Below are positions 44,144 to 55,528 of a stretch of 64,000 nucleotides of DNA, piece after piece. Origin of the DNA: Jaltomata sinuosa (Eukaryota > Streptophyta > Magnoliopsida > Solanales > Solanaceae); assembly GCA_003996215.1 (NCBI GenBank), contig QJPP01001410.1, forward strand, positions 124,001-188,000, in the 5' to 3' direction. How positions within the stretch are numbered: position 1 is the first letter of the stretch; every line of letters begins with the position of its first letter. The notes below the pieces were generated by a model that saw only the letters and a list, made by a program, of their open reading frames with translations, was not told where the DNA came from and did no database searches. A program made the translations under genes and the position numbers.

Positions 44144-46221
44144 TGTCACGCCCCGAGGCTAGCCCCTAGACGTAACACGAGACCTAGGGTCACAAGTAAC
44201 CCCAAGCTAACCCTGAATCTGGTAGATCACAAGCATACTGAATATAGTTCTAAAACAAACGAAAGCATAACTAAGAAATGAGTAAAACTAAAAGAATGTA
44301 TCTGATAATATCTGAAAGAAATGATTGAGTTTAAACCATACAACCCAAATCAATTGAATACTGACTCTATGTCTGAATGCCTCTAATACTAATGAGTTGC
44401 TGGGACAAGTCCTCACCTAGCTCCAAAATACTGGAACTAACAATATCTTACTAAACAAAAAAGCATAATAAAAAATGTCCTCGGAGGATGAGGACTCACC
44501 CCTGACTAAGCTGATGTGGCACCGGTAAGAGCTAATCACGTGGTTGAACCTGAGAACCTGAGCCTGCATCATGATAAGATGCAACATAGAGTATGCATCA
44601 GTACTTTGGATGTACTGAGCATGAGGAATATGCAAAGCTGGTTGAAATATAAACATGCTAAAAATACTGAAAGTTGTAATCTGAACTAAGCTATGGCACA
44701 TAGGCCCAAATGTATAGTCGTGCATATAATAGCTAAAATGCAAGAATAACATGAAAGTATGCTGAAAACTGAAAATAAGTGTAACTGAGGGCCTAAAATA
44801 CAATACTGAATCTAATACTATCGGAGAGCTTATTAACCGATATAAATCACGTGAGCTAAATGTGGAGTCTGATGTATACGCCCCATCGAGAGGACCCAAT
44901 ATACCTTGCCAGGGTATAAAGTCATGACTGTGGCATGATCACTAAAACTGATGCCCAACAGAGGGGACTTACAAACCTACAATGGCACGTAGTTCTGGGA
45001 CTTGAGGGTATGCTGAACCCTAGTCTAACTCGGTGCTAAATACTACTCCCAAACTGAATATAGCTCAATTCAAAACTGGCACCCTGAGTTTCTGGGTTAA
45101 GACTAGACTAGTCTAAAGTCTCTGTTTTTCTGAGATACTGTAGTAGACTGAGAACTGACCAATTTTTGCTTCTAGAACTCATACTAATAAGCTAGGTTAA
45201 ATTTTTGAAGGAAGCTAACACATTTAAGCAAATGCTATAATTTAGGGCTAAGTCCATGATTCCCAAAGATCTTGTAAATATCTAAGAAATGCAAGATAAT
45301 TCGCATGTGATCTTTAAAACAATGCAAATATCATATATAACTCATGAGCATGATTTCTTGGAGCAATCTGTAAGAAAGGGAAAAGAACCCTAGTTCTATA
45401 TTCATGAGAATTATTGAAAAGATCTGAGGTTTTTGGGCATAAGGGCAGACTAAGCCCTTAATAAATTCCCACATACCTGGTGGATGAAAATCCCTGCAAG
45501 AATCTGGAATTGAAGCTCGGAGGAGAGAACCCTAGGCCTGGAACTTTGGAGAAGACGCTTTGTTCTGACTTGAATCAATTTTTGAAAAGTCTTACTTTGT
45601 TTTGGGGAATTAGACTTAATAAAATAAGCCTAAGACTATTTATAATCAGAGCAAAATTAGAAAGAAAAGGTCTAAAATACCCTTGTGACTTGAATTAAAA
45701 ACTGCTGGTAAAAGTTGGCTTTAGGAATCATGGATGGATTCCATGAGTCGTAGACTGAACCACGGCTCATGGTTTCCACTCGTGGATCCTGTCCATAGAG
45801 TCTGGATGCAGATGACTTTCTACGAGTCAACAGTACGGGCCGTAGAATGAACTACGGTCCGTAGAACGCAGTCGTGATTCTAGGGTCAGCATTCAAGCTG
45901 CAGAAGGAGTTCTACGGGTCAACAAGACGGGCCGTAGAATAAACTACGGTCCGTAGACCCAATCCATAGTCTTCAGGGAAACTGTCAGCTCTCTGATCAA
46001 GTTTCACGAGTTGACAGAATGGACCATGGTTTGAACCATGGTTCATAGAACCAACTCGTGGTTCTCAGACCAGGGACTGAACCTTATTGTGTAAACCATG
46101 GGTTTATTCCACGACCCGTGGTTCAGACCATGGTCCATGGTTTGGACCCGTAATTCCTGGAAAGTTCAAAAGTCTGCAAGTTTCTGAGTTTGAAAGCTGG
46201 ATCAAATTCCGGGGTATTACA
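44144..46221 (-). repeat. 3' LTR (minus sense) of chromovirus 2
   Basis: Minus sense it starts TGTAATACCCC and ends GGGGCGTGACA. Palindrome cluster (ACGGGCCGTAG, ACTACGGTCCGTAG, CCACGACCCGTGG) at about 45720-46150. Reading frames inside (44417-44899, 45480-45698) recur in the other LTR. Confidence 0.92.
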
Positions 46222-46250
46222 ATATCTCCCCCTTGGGATCATTCGTCCTC
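46222..46250 (-). other. Polypurine tract of chromovirus 2
   Basis: Minus sense CCCAAGGGGGAGATAT next to the 3' LTR, preceded by ATTCGAGGACGAATGAT. Confidence 0.9.
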
Positions 46251-46446
46251 GAATGAAGACTAAACAAGCTGAGTTTGAAGGGAAAGAGTTGCAATCTCTA
46301 CCAACTGAGTACGAGAAACTAATGTATGACTGAACTGAGTTCCATGAATATGCAAATGTGCTGAAATGCAAGGATAACTGAAGGAACAAGGTACTAAGAC
46401 TAAATCACACAAGAGTAAACTGAGAGGCTGGAGAGGAACTATTACC

Positions 46447-47944
46447 TCAAGCTGAAATTGAAGCAGAAGGAAAGAGGTGAGGGTACTTGGTGGTCTTGGC
46501 TGCTTCTGCTTCCCAAGTAGCTCCCTCTATGGACTGATTCCTCCACAAAACTTTTACTGAGGTGACTTCTTTATTTCTAAACCTACGAACCTGACGGTCA
46601 AGAATCTCAACCGAAACCTCTTCATAGATGAGGCTATCTTTCACAGCCACACTCTCTAAGGGTACTATCAATGCTGAATCACCCACACACTTCTTTAACA
46701 AGGAAATGTGAAAGACTGGATGAACCACTTCTAGCTCTGGTGGCAGCTCTAACTCATAAGCCACATTACCAACCCTTTTTAGGATTCTGTAAGGACCTAC
46801 ATACCTGGTACTAAGCTTCCCCTTCTTGCCGAATCTCATCACCCCCTTCATGGGTGACACTTTCAGGAAAACCCAATCATCAATTTCAAACTCTAAGTCC
46901 CTTCTCCTCACATCTGCATAGGACTTCTGATGACTCTGAGCTTTTTTCAATCTCTCCCTGATGAGCTGAACTTTCTCCATAGCCTCATAAACTGAATCTG
47001 GCCCGATTAAGGCTGCTTCACATACTTTGAACCAACCAATCGGTGATCTGCATCTATGCCCATAAAGTGCCTCATATGAGGCCATCTGAATACTGGAGTG
47101 GAAACTATTATTATAGGCGAACTCTATGAGAGGTAGGTGATCATACCACTACCCTTGAAATCGATCACGCAAGATCTCAACATATCCTCTAAGGTCTGAA
47201 TGGTACGCTCTGCCTGACCATCTGTCTACGGATGAAATGTTGTACTGAGATTCACCTGAGTACCAAGACCCTTCTGGAATGATCTCCAGAAATGAGATGT
47301 AAACTGAGGACCTCTATCTGAGATGATAGACAGGGGAACCCCATGAAAAACCTGACTATCTCGTTGATGTAGAGTTTGGCATAATCCTCTGCTGAATCTA
47401 TAGTTTTGACTGCCAAAAAGTGAGCTGACTTAGTGACTCTGTCCACTATCACCCAAATGGAGTCATGTTGTCTGTGAGTACGGGGTAATCCCGTAATGAA
47501 ATCCATGTTGACCACTTCCCACTTCCAAGTAGGAATGCTAATCTCCTGAGTCACATCTCCTGGTTTCTGATGTTCTACCTTTACCTGCTGACAGTTGGGA
47601 TACTTAGCCACAAAATCTGCGATGTCCATCTTCATGTTGTTCCACCAATAGACTTTTCATAGATCACGATATATCTTAGTGGCACACGGATTAATGGAAT
47701 ATCTAGAATTATGGGATTCTGTAAGGATTTGCTGCCTCAACTCACCCACCTTAGGAACACATAAGTGGCCCTGATAACAAAGCACACCATCTCCTCCTTG
47801 GGAGAAAACCTCAACTCTCTGCTGATGAATTGCACCATTTAGCTGAAGCAATATAGGGTCACTCTCCTGTTTCTCTTTAACCTCCGCTACCAAAGAAGAT
47901 TCAGAACCATTCTGAACTATCACACCACCATCTGACATGTCCAT
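46447..47944 (-). pseudogene. Integrase with chromodomain, chromovirus 2
   Basis: Three pieces. 47944-47657 ends in the zinc-finger histidine block ILTESHNSRYSINPCATKIY. 47635-47252 has CQQVKVEHQKPGD, VVNMDFITGLP (first catalytic Asp) and DSIWVIVDRVTKSAHFLAVK, then a +1 shift near 47345 disrupts the ISDRG block. 47085-46447 has YEALYGHRCRSP, YVGPYRILKRVGNVAYELEL, FHISLLKKCVGDS and a terminal chromodomain (YEEVSVEILDRQVRRFRNKE, ATWEAEAAKTTKYPHLF). The chromodomain assigns it to the chromoviruses; the overall layout and the initiator-Met PBS fit Tekay/Del. Confidence 0.9.
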
Positions 47945-47989
47945 AAGGCAAACTCCTAAGCGAGAAAGCCGATGAACATCTCTGGAAAA

Positions 47990-48424
47990 TTATCTCTTCT
48001 CTTCCTTAACATGTGATACGCTAACCATAGACAGTCTACTGAGAGCATCAGCCACTACGTTGGCCTTACCAGGATGGTAGAGCACATTCATATCATAATC
48101 TTTGAGTAACTCAAGCCATCTCCTCTGACGAAGGTTCAACTCTTTCTTGGTGAACACATACTCAAGGCTCTTGTGATCTGTGAACACATCAACATGAACA
48201 CCATACAAGTAGTGTCGCCAGATTTTTAACGCAAACACAACAGCTGCAAGCTCGAGGTCATGAGTCGGGTAGTACTTCTCATGGGCCTTAAGCTGTCTGG
48301 AAGCATACGCTATGACCTTACCCTGTTGTATCAAAACACAACCCAAGCCAACCCTGGATGCATCACAATAGACCACATAACCATCTGAACCCTCTGGTAG
48401 AGTCAAAACAGGAGCTGTAGTCAA
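47990..48424 (-). pseudogene. RNase H domain, chromovirus 2
   Basis: 144 open codons: VYCDASRVGLGCVLIQQG with a catalytic Asp, HEKYYPTHDLELAAVVFALK with the Glu, VFTDHKSLEYVF with the second Asp, and VLYHPGKANVVADALSRLS. It is intact as a domain but separated from RT by a stop between 48425 and 48469. Confidence 0.9.
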
Positions 48425-48469
48425 CCTAGTCTTTAATTCTAAGTAACTTTTCTCACACTCGTCTGACCA

Positions 48470-49147
48470 CTAAAACTTGACCTTCTTCTGAGTCCACTTG
48501 GTAAATGGGGCATCTATGGATGAAAATCCTTCTACGAACCTCCTGTAATAGCTAGCCAAACCCAAGAAACTTCTGATATCTATCAGAGTTGTGGGTCTGG
48601 GCCAGCCCTTTACTGACTTATTCTTCTGAGAATCAACTCGGATGCCTTCACTAGACACTACATGACCGAGAAAAGTGACTGATTTCAACCAGAACTCACA
48701 CTTACTGAACTTGGCGAATAACTGGCGATCCTTGAGAGTCTGTAGAATGACCCTCAGATAATTCACATGCTCCTCCTTATTTCGAGAATAAACAAGGATA
48801 TCTTCAATGAAGACAGTGACGAACAAGTCCAAATACTGTCTGAACACCCTATTCATTAAGTCCATCAAAGCTGCAGGAGTATTGGTTAGTCCAAAAGACA
48901 TAACTACAAATTCATAGTGATCATACCGAGTCCTGAAGGTTGTCTTTGGGATGTCACTACCCCTGACTCTGAGCTGATGATAGCAGGATCTGAGATCTAT
49001 CTTGGAAAAGCAACTAGCACCTTGAAGTTGGTCGAACAAGTCATCAAACCTGGGGAAGGGATAATTATTCTTGATTGTGACTTTGTTCAACTGATGGTAG
49101 TCAATGCACATCCTGAGAGAACCATCTTTCTTATGCACGAACAACAC
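48470..49147 (-). pseudogene. Reverse transcriptase domain, chromovirus 2
   Basis: 225 open codons with the RT palm and fingers blocks: SLRMCIDYHQLNKVTIKN, FSKIDLRSCYHQLRV (first catalytic Asp), MSFGLTNTPAALMDLMNRVF, and FIEDILVYS at about 48788-48811, where the usual first Asp of the catalytic pair is Glu (GAA at 48803-48805). The thumb block VTFLGHVVSSEGI and connection SFLGLASYYRRF follow. The changed active site should impair or abolish polymerisation. Confidence 0.92.
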
Positions 49148-49200
49148 TGGAGCACCCCATGGAGATGGTCTTATGAAGCCCTTACAAGCAGGTCTTTCAA

Positions 49201-49860
49201 CTATTCTTTCAATTCCTTAAGCTCAGCTAGAGCCATTCTACACGGAGGAATCAAAATAGGCTGGGTATCTGGAAGGAGATCAATTTCAAAGTCAAATTCC
49301 CATTCGGGAGGAACTACAGGAAAATCTTCTGTAAACACTTCTAGAAACTCATTCACCACTGGGACTGACTCAAGAGTTGGGGTCTCAAAGTTTGAATCCT
49401 TAACCCAAACAAGATGATAGATATACACTTTGGAAAATATTTTTCTAGCCTTAAGGTAGGAGATGAAACAACCTACAGGCACTGAGTTACTACCCTTCCA
49501 TTCTAAGACTGGCTCGTTAGGAAACTGAAACCAAATGATCCTAGTTCTACAATCGACTGAGACATAATAGGAATGTAACCAATCCATGCCTAGAATGAAG
49601 TCAAAATATACCATTTCTAACTCTACAAGATCTGTTGAGGTGACTTTTTAGGAAACTATGACAGGTCAATTTCTGTATACCTATCTAGATATAACTGGGT
49701 CACCAACTGGAGTAAAGACTGAGAAGGTTTCTGGGAGGATTTTGGGACTGACATAAAAGTTTACTGCTATGAAGGGAGTTATAAAGAAAAGTGTTGCACC
49801 TGGGTCTAACAGCGTATAAACATCTAAATAGAAGACTTGTAACGTACCCGTGACAATATC
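49201..49860 (-). pseudogene. Protease and RT linker, chromovirus 2
   Basis: Near 49850-49650 the minus strand reads VYTLLDPGATLFFITPFI, the retropepsin active-site region (D-P-G-A in this lineage). The next frame (49614-49201) gives FDFILGMDWLHSYYVSVDCR and the acidic linker ending DLLPDTQPILIPPCRMALAE that leads into RT. A frame break lies between 49200 and 49147. Confidence 0.85.
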
Positions 49861-50033
49861 GGGAGAATCCTCCTGGTCCTGTCGAGTCTGAAGAGCATAT
49901 AATCTGTTCTGACGCTAACCACCACCTATAACAGACGAGGCACTCAGTTGAGTGGAGTGACTCACTGGAGTTGCTAAAGTAGTAGACTGAGCTCTGTCAC
50001 CTCCCTGCCCTTGACTGGAGGAGGGGCAGTCCT

Positions 50034-51045
50034 TCAACCTATGACTGAGCTGACCACAACCAAAACACCCCTCTCTGCCATCAAGGCACTCACCCGGATG
50101 ATTCTTACCACACTTTGGGCATGATGCAAAAGTACGGTTACCTGAAACACTGGCCTGAGACTTAGAGCCTGATGCTTCTCTTTTTTGGTTATGTCAAGGC
50201 CTGGGATATGGAGCACTAGCTGATGAAGGCTCTAGGGCTGTGGACCTCTGCTGAAACTATGAGTGACTCCCACCGCCAGACCTCTGCTGAGAATATTCAT
50301 AGTTACCCATCCTAGCCTTTTTGTTGTCCTGAACCATTTCCATGTGCTTGTCCCCCTCAACCTACTGAGCATGGGTAATCAGTCTGGAGATATCCATATA
50401 CCCTAATAGCATAGCATTCCTGCACTCTCTCTTTACCAGATCGGATACTCCAAAGAAGAACTTTCCCATTTGAGCCATTGGATCGGCTACCATATATGGA
50501 GCATACCTGGAGAGCTGAGTGAACTTTAGCCCGTATTCCTGAACTGTCATGGACCCCTGCCTCAAATTCATAAACTCTTAGGCCTTAGCCTCCCTCAACT
50601 CTCTCGAGAAGAACCTGTCTAGAAAAGCTCCAGTAAAACAGTCCCATGTCACAGAAGTAGCATTCACACCCCTGTTGTCTTTCCACTGCGTGAACCAAAT
50701 GTAAGACACATCCTTGAGTTAGTAGGATGCTAACTCCACACTCTCAGAACCAGTCACCTGCATCACCTCAAGAATCTTCTTGATCTCATCAATGAAATTT
50801 TGTGGGTCTTCACCAACCCTTGACCCTAGAAACTCTAGCAGATTCATGCGAACAAAATCATGAACCTTGGTTGCAGTTGATCCACTAGCGGGGTTCGCAG
50901 GAATGGGGGCCTGCTGATTAGCCTGATTGGCAACTGTCTGAGCCAACAACTGAATCGCATTACGGAACTCTGCATTTGTAACCTCATGGTTCGGGGCTGG
51001 AGGAACTGCGTTAGCATTGCGTGCGTTAGCTCTACGAGGAGGCAT
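50034..51045 (-). pseudogene. Gag, chromovirus 2
   Basis: Starts at ATG 51045 (MPPRRANARNANAVPPAPNH), about 190 bp after the PBS, then EVTNAEFRNAIQLLAQTVAN. A stop follows SVELASY at 50716. The capsid part continues in the same sense (MNLRQGSMTVQEYGLKFTQL at 50571), and a CCHC zinc knuckle CFGCGQLSHRLKDC lies at about 50034-50075. Gag builds the particle and binds element RNA. At least two stops separate the pieces. Confidence 0.88.
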
Positions 51046-51237
51046 GATCTGAAATGCTTAATAATGGATTAGAAAGGAGAAGTTGATTCACACTTAATCG
51101 CACGATAAAAATAGCAAAAGAAGTGAAGTTTTCTTAAAACACTTCGTATCCCCTTCATAAGTGTGGCACGCTTCACACCCATGAGAGAGACTCTACTTAG
51201 TGAGGCTTTTAGACATCCTTGGACTCTTGAACCTGAT

Positions 51238-51249
51238 GCTCTGATACCA
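51238..51249 (-). other. Primer-binding site, initiator tRNA-Met, chromovirus 2
   Basis: Minus sense TGGTATCAGAGC, a perfect match, 4 bp after the 5' LTR. Confidence 0.92.
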
Positions 51250-51253
51250 AGTT

Positions 51254-53330
51254 TCTCACGGCCCGAGGCTGACCCCTAGACATAACACAGGACCAAGGGC
51301 CACAAGTAACCCCAAGCTAACCCTGAATCTGGTAGATCACAAGCATACTAAATATAGTTCTAAAACAAACGAAAGCATAACTAAGAAATGAGTAAAACTA
51401 AAAGAATGTATCTGATAATATCTGAAAGAAATGACTGAGTTCAAACCATACAACCCAAATCAACTGGATACTGATTCTATGTCTGAATGCCTCTAATACT
51501 GATGAGTTGCTGGGACAAGTCCCCAGCTAGCTCTAAAATACTGGAACTAACAATATCTGACTAAACCAAAAAGCATAATAAAAAACGTCCTCGTAGGATG
51601 AGGACTAACCCTTGACTAAGATGATGTGGCACCAGCAAGAGCTAATCACGTGGCTAAACCTGAGAACATGATCCTGTATCATGATAGGATGCAGTATAGA
51701 GTATGCGTCAGTACTTTGAATGTACTGAGCATGAGGGATATGCAAAGCTGGCTTAAATGTAAACATGCTAAAAATACTGAAAGGTGTAATCTCAACTAAG
51801 CTATGGTACATAGGCCCAAATGTATAGTCGTGCATAAAACAGCTGAAATGCAGGAATAACATGAAAGTATGTTGAAAACCAAAAATAAGTGTAACTGAGG
51901 GCCTAAAGTACAGTACTGAATCTAATACTGTGGGAGAGCTTATTAACCAACATAAACCACGTAGCTAAACGTGGAGTCCGATGTATACACCCCATCGAGA
52001 GGACCCAATATACCTTGCAAGGGTCTAAAGGCAGGACTGTGGTGTGATCACTAAAACTGATGCCCAAGAGAAGGGACTTACAAACCTATGATGGCACGTA
52101 GTTCTGGGACTTGAGGTATGCTGAACCCTAGTCCAACTCTGTGCTAAATACTACTCCCAAACTGAATATAGCTCAATTCAAAACTGGCACCCTGAGTTTC
52201 TAGGTCAGGACTAGACTAGTTGTAAAGTCTCTATTTTTCTGAGATACTGTAGTAGAGTGAGAACTGACCAATTTCTGCTTCTAGAACTCATACTAATAAG
52301 CTAGGTTGAATTTTTGAAGGAAGCTAACACATTTAAACAAATGCTATAATTTAAGGCTAAGTCCATGATTCCTAAAGATCTTGTAAATATCTAAGAAATA
52401 CAAGATAATCTGCATGTGATATTTAAAACAAATCAAAGATCATATATAACTCATGAGCATGATTTCTTGGAGCAATCTGTAAGAAAAGGACAAGAACCCT
52501 AGTTCTATATTCATGAGAATCATTGAAAAGATCTGAGGTTTTTGGGCATAAGGGAGGACTAAGCCATTACTAAATTCCCACATACCTGGTGGATAAAAAT
52601 CCTTGCAAGAATCTGGAGTTAAAGCTTGGAGGAGAGAACCCTAGGCCTGGAACTTTGGAGAAGACGCTCTGTTCTGACTTGAATCAATTTTTGAAAAGTC
52701 TGACTTTGTTTTGGGGAATTAGACTTAATAAAATAAGCCTAAGACTATTTATAGTAGGAGCAAAATTAGAAAGTAAAGGTCTAAAATACCCCTGAGACTT
52801 AAATTAAAAACTGCTGGAAAAAGTCAACTTCAAGAATCACGGATGGATTCCACGAATCGTAGACTGAACCACGGCTCGTGGTTTCCACTCGTGGTTCCTG
52901 TCCACAGAGTTAGGCTGCAGATGACTTTCTACGAGTCAACAGTATGGGTCGTAGAATGAACTACGGTCCGTAGAACGCAATCGTGTTTCTAGGGTCAGTA
53001 TTCAAGCTGCAGAAGGAGTTCTACGGGTCAACAGGACGGGCCATAAAATAAACTACAGTCTGTAGACCCAATTCGTAGTCTTCAGGGAAACTGACAGCTC
53101 TCTGATCAAGTTCCAGGAGTTGACAGAATGGAACATAGTTTGAACCACGGTGCGTAGAACCAACTCGTGGTTCTCAGACCAGGGACTGAACCTGCAGGTG
53201 TAAACCACGGGTTCATTCCACGACCCGTGGTTCAGACCACGGTCTATGGTTTGGACCCGTAATTCCTGAAAAGTTCAAAATTTTGCAAGTTTCTGAGTTT
53301 GAAAGCTGAATCAAATTATGGGGTATTACA
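51254..53330 (-). repeat. 5' LTR (minus sense) of chromovirus 2
   Basis: Almost the same length as the 3' LTR and very similar throughout. Its inner end has CGTGAGA in place of CGTGACA. Palindrome cluster at about 52840-53270. Confidence 0.92.
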
Positions 53331-53335
53331 TATGA

Positions 53336-53933
53336 AGTTGAGATTATTGTGTTTGAATTGACTAGAAGAGACTACTTGTTGACTGATTATTTGCTAAGTG
53401 TTGAAGTCTTTTCTTGTTATATATTTTACTACATTCATGTCTTATTTTGGGTCGCCTATGATACCTACCAGTACATAGTATTTTATACTGATACTATCAT
53501 GTACGTTTCTTTTGTTGAGTGCAGACAGTGTTCTAAAGGCAGAGACTTGACCTCAGTTAGAGTAGCAATGTTGACCACATATCCAGAGGGTAAGCACTAC
53601 TTCCCAGGCTACCATGGATCTTTTACGAGTTGTTGTCCCTCTTTCGGACAATGAAACTCTCTCGCTTTACTATTTTTAGTACTTATGAATATCTTAGACA
53701 ATGTTGATTTAGAGTTCTGGACGATGACTTTCAATTTCTGGGGATGTTTTAGTTAACTATTTTCGCATAGTTTATTCTTTCATTTATATTAGTATGGTTC
53801 CTTTATGAATTAAGTAAATTGTTTATATCTTTCTTTTGAAATTGGTAAAGTCAGAGAGTTGGGTTCGAGTTAGTTGGTTCTCCCACCAGAGGGTTAGTGT
53901 GGGTGCCACTCACGGTCTGGAAGAGTCATGACA
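53336..53933 (+). repeat. Family C LTR 3' part
   Basis: Continues the sequence broken at 44143 and ends GGTCTGGAAGAGTCATGACA. Shares the CTACCAGTAC...TATACTGAT block with 33040-33080. The left part of this LTR is within 43961-44143. No coding content. Confidence 0.6.
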
Positions 53934-55528
53934 AACTAGCACATAAACACATTAAAAAAAAGTCAAAAAAATCTCAACTTGCCTTAAGAAAAGGCCTACA
54001 ATGTCAAACTGAAGCCTTGCCCTTCCAAAGAGCATCAAAATGAGTCTAATCTAGTCAAATACAGATTCTACATAGGAACACAAAATTATAGACACCCATA
54101 TTACTTTTACTTAAGGTCTGGGTCCAAAAGTTAACCCCTAGCCCATAAGGATAAAACTAAAACTAAAATTTTATTAGAAAATCACGTTACTCATAATTTA
54201 AGGAGTTTAAATTTGAAATTTATTCAAAATAGAGTTAAAACCGAGCTTGATTCATTAATTTTACCAAGAAAACTCTAAATTTTCAAGTTGAAAACACAAG
54301 ATTAGAAGGTAAAATCATGAAATAATTATCGAAAAAAGTATAAAAATAATATAAGAAACTTATCCAGCGAAGAAATCTTGAAAATCCCTTCTTGAATCTC
54401 TCAAAATCGAGCTCCCAAGCTCCAAAAATCTAGATATAAAAATAAATAGGAGAAAAGAGGTAAGACCATTGTTTAAGTTCAGCGATCTCTGCACCAGCAG
54501 AGGTCTAGCCGCAAATGCGGATAGATCTCCACTTCGGTGAAAGTCACTCAACTGAGTTGACTTTGCCGTTGTGGGAGGGACCTCGCATCTGCGGAGCCGC
54601 AAGAGCGATAAAATATTGCACGTGAGGTACCACTGTTGTAGTCAAACCTTCACAAGAGCGGGCTCTCCAAAGCCTTCTCGGGCTTATAGTCATGGCAACT
54701 ACATCGCAGGAGCGATACAGCTGGTGTGACCATTCTCCACAAGAGCAGTCCTGGTCTAGCTGGCCATGCATCGCAAGAGCGACCCTTTGGCCACAGGTGC
54801 GACACAATAGATATGGACCAAGGGTCGCAGGTCCGATGCACCAGCACCACCAACAACAACTAATCTTAAAATTTGGAATCGACCCTCGGAGCTCACTCAG
54901 AATCCCATGAACATAACCTGACTATGTTACTAAAATTAAAATGATATTCCAAACTCAATAGAATCATCACATCATCGAAAAAAGGTCATGTTCAATGACT
55001 ATTGACCCAAGTCAATATTATGCTAAAACTTTTTATATTTTCAACCAACTACTCAAAATCCATCCAAATGCCTCGGGACCCAAATCAACAGTGCTACTAA
55101 CCCAAAATGACATTTTAGAGCTAATAGAACTGAAAAAATTCTCATACAACATCTAAATCTCTAAATGCTGACCAAAGTCAACCATTCAAACTTCAAAATC
55201 TTCAAAAATGAAAAACTCATATTTAACCCAATTAAACACCTCGGGAATTGTGTCACCCACTCTCACAGATCACAAAAATAATGTAACTACGGAAAGAGGT
55301 AAAACGATCATAACACATCAAAAACTAAAAATTACTATGATGATTATTACAACTATACTTTACATGTAGTTGTGTTTCAAAAATACTCAAGTTCAAGAAC
55401 TATGTTCTTCAACAACGCGAAAATTGCCATAAATAATTTTTCCTCACTCTTGTGTATAAAGACACTCTAGAGTAGCAATATCATAAATATTGGATGACCG
55501 TGAAAATCTAAAATCTAAGTCTTAGTAC
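53934..55528 (-). repeat. Unassigned LTR-like fragment with CGCANNNGCG palindromes
   Basis: No protein domain. A GC-rich block at about 54480-54850 repeats CGCAAATGCG, CGCAAGAGCG, CGCAGGAGCG and relatives, as in antisense copies of common Solanaceae LTRs. The short frames at 54360-54910 all fall in this block on both strands and are not genes. Boundaries unknown; the copia element is inserted at its right end. Confidence 0.45.

Larger units (their letters stand above)
44144..53330 (-). mobile_element. Chromovirus 2 (Tekay/Del), nearly full length
   Basis: LTRs 44144-46221 (2078 bp) and 51254-53330 (2077 bp), perfect PBS, good polypurine tract, and a perfect 5-bp duplication TATGA (44139-44143 and 53331-53335). 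The internal 5.0 kb holds gag, protease, RT, RNase H, integrase and chromodomain in Ty3/gypsy order on the minus strand, each interrupted by a few stops or frameshifts. It is inserted in a family C LTR fragment. This is the only copy in the window that keeps all domains and serves as the reference for the deleted ones. Confidence 0.94.

Noticed and set aside
44417..44899. 160-codon minus-strand frame
   Set aside because: It is within the chromovirus 2 3' LTR; the matching 5' LTR region (51605-51862) has the same sequence with the frame broken, so it is not maintained.
48917..49417. 166-codon plus-strand frame
   Set aside because: Antisense to the chromovirus 2 RT and linker region.
51238..51249. 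Possible tRNA-like sequences near LTRs
   Set aside because: The matches are primer-binding sites complementary to tRNA 3' ends; no cloverleaf can be built around them.
54360..54910. Overlapping frames on both strands in the GC-rich block
   Set aside because: Open frames on both strands of a CpG-rich palindromic repeat are expected by composition; no domain is seen.
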